6,412 nucleotides of DNA from Desulfonatronospira sp. Lineage in GTDB: Bacteria; Desulfobacterota; Desulfovibrionia; Desulfovibrionales; Desulfonatronovibrionaceae. A program made the translations under genes and the position numbers. Under the pieces are notes generated by a model, which was not told the DNA's origin, did not search any database, and worked only from the letters and a program-made list of their open reading frames with translations. Positions 5,628 to 6,412 of the stretch are shown in pieces. The stretch is from positions 1-6,412 of the forward strand of contig PWGS01000280.1 of assembly GCA_003554505.1 (NCBI GenBank), written 5' to 3'. Positions within the stretch are counted from its first letter, which is position 1, and each line of letters opens with the position of its first letter.

Positions 5628-6095
5628 ATGATGGAACGTTTACTGCCAACCAGAAGAACAACTGCACCTGAAAGAAGAACTGCCATGAGAACCCCCATGG
5701 ATATGTTCGAAATGTTTGAAGATATGTGGAGGAATCCTTTCCGGGGACTTGATGAACTGGATCAGCAGTTTACCCCGGCAATTGAGGTCAGTGAAAAGGA
5801 AAACGAGATTGTTGTCCGGGCTGAAGTGCCTGGAATGAATCCGGAGGATATGGATATCAGGGTGGAAAACAACCACCTGATCCTGAGCGGCGAGAAAAAG
5901 CACGAGCATAAAGACGAGAAAGAAAACCAGATCCACAGGGAGTTTTCTTACGGCCGGTTCTACCGCACCATCCCGCTCAGGGGAGAAGTTGATCCCGGAG
6001 ATGTAAAAGCCAAGTACAAGGACGGCGTTTTGACCGTTAACGTGCCCATAAACCCCGAAAGTGCCAGGGCCAAGAAGATAGCCATAGAGAGCTGA
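5628..6095 (+). CDS. Small heat-shock protein, classical bacterial Hsp20 (third of three)
   Basis: This 155-residue protein is a classical bacterial class A-like Hsp20. Its N-terminal arm (1-48) is basic and then amphipathic (RTPMDMFEMFEDMWRNPF). The alpha-crystallin domain spans about 49-140 with AEVPGM (65-70), LILSGEKK, a long charged loop (KHEHKDEKENQIHREF) and the strand motif YGRFYRTIPL (108-117). KAKYKDGVL (127-135) carries the A-x4-G-x-L signature and the tail ends with the anchor IAI (151-153). The long loop, used for domain-swapped dimers in this class, is missing in the first two genes, so this protein is a distinct paralog and not a recent copy. Its GC content looks higher than that of the first gene (64 of 120 nt in two sampled lines). 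It is the last gene before a strong terminator. Confidence 0.96.
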   Translation: MMERLLPTRRTTAPERRTAMRTPMDMFEMFEDMWRNPFRGLDELDQQFTPAIEVSEKENEIVVRAEVPGMNPEDMDIRVENNHLILSGEKKHEHKDEKENQIHREFSYGRFYRTIPLRGEVDPGDVKAKYKDGVLTVNVPINPESARAKKIAIES

Positions 6096-6149
6096 AAGCG
6101 CGGCCCGGGGCATGCACTGAAAAAAGGGCATATCCCGGCCGGGCAAAAC

Positions 6150-6189
6150 AAAAAAGGTCGCTGCGTGAGTTGACGCAGCGACCTTTTTT
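6150..6189. terminator. Bidirectional rho-independent terminator between convergent genes
   Basis: A perfect stem is formed by AAAAAAGGTCGCTGCGT (6150-6166) and its complement (6173-6189) around the loop GAGTTG: 11 mixed pairs plus six A-T pairs, with a seven-T run at 6184-6190. On the minus strand the A-run gives an equal T tail. It can end both the Hsp20 operon and the converging gene at 6210-6412. Confidence 0.93.
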
Positions 6190-6209
6190 TATGGCCAAAA
6201 TAATATGAT

Positions 6210-6412
6210 TTACTTTTTGAACAGGGAGCCGAGGGCGGTCACGTTCTGACCGCCTCCGCCTCCCATGCTGTCCAGATTCTTCAGGTCGTTAGCCCCGGAG
6301 AGGGTAAGGTTGCTGGATGCCTCCATGTATTTGCTCTTGAGTTCTTCCGGGATTTTTTTGTAAAAGTAAATGATGTGCCTGCCTTCTATTTCCCCGGTTA
6401 CCTCATTTTCTA
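6210..6412 (-). CDS. Unrecognised protein, C-terminal 66 residues only
   Basis: An open minus-strand frame enters at the right edge and stops at a TAA at 6212-6210, so only the C-terminal 66 residues are visible and no start is present. The peptide begins ENEVTGEIEGRHIIYFYKKI, continues with a charged helix-like part (PEELKSKYMEASS), then a Ser/Leu/Asn-rich part, a five-glycine run (MGGGGGQN) and ends VTALGSLFKK. I do not recognise the family. The reading is supported by the lack of stops, protein-like composition and the terminator placed about 20 nt after the stop codon. The glycine run may be a flexible linker before a short hydrophobic-basic C-terminal tip. The gene converges on the Hsp20 operon and shares its terminator. 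Confidence 0.65.
   Translation of the reverse strand, partial: ENEVTGEIEGRHIIYFYKKIPEELKSKYMEASSNLTLSGANDLKNLDSMGGGGGQNVTALGSLFKK

Overview
The window looks like ordinary chromosomal DNA from a Gram-negative bacterium of moderate-to-high GC content. The mix of protein types (DUF502 membrane protein, MIPS of the compact prokaryotic class, tandem Hsp20 genes) fits a sulfate-reducing deltaproteobacterium of the Desulfovibrionales type, possibly a haloalkaliphile. That taxonomic guess is inference and cannot be proved from the window. No mobile element, CRISPR array, rRNA or tRNA gene was seen.

Layout. Positions 1-209 hold no gene I can support on the + strand; an open minus-strand frame runs off the left edge. 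Positions 210-3325 hold a compact + strand cluster: panC (pantothenate synthetase), panD (aspartate 1-decarboxylase), a two-helix DUF502 membrane protein and metK (S-adenosylmethionine synthetase). The last three are separated by only 2-4 nt and are probably one transcript. After a 166-nt leader rich in inverted repeats comes a GTG-started myo-inositol-1-phosphate synthase gene (3492-4601), closed by a strong symmetrical terminator (4642-4667).

Positions 4801-6095 hold three consecutive small heat-shock protein (Hsp20 / alpha-crystallin) genes. The first two are AT-richer than the metabolic genes, and the third is closer to the surrounding composition. A 17-bp-stem terminator (6150-6189) ends this operon and also serves the gene that converges on it from the minus strand. 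Only the last 66 codons of that gene are visible (6210-6412), and I do not recognise its product.

Functionally, panC and panD supply the two final inputs to pantothenate (beta-alanine from PanD, condensed with pantoate by PanC), the precursor of coenzyme A. metK makes SAM. MIPS opens inositol synthesis for phospholipids or solutes. The Hsp20 trio is an ATP-independent protein-holding module. The most interesting non-coding feature is the MIPS leader, where one 7-nt segment can pair perfectly with either of two identical partners, the second of which lies next to the ribosome binding site. I see no clear new biological system; most of the window is well-known housekeeping and stress functions.
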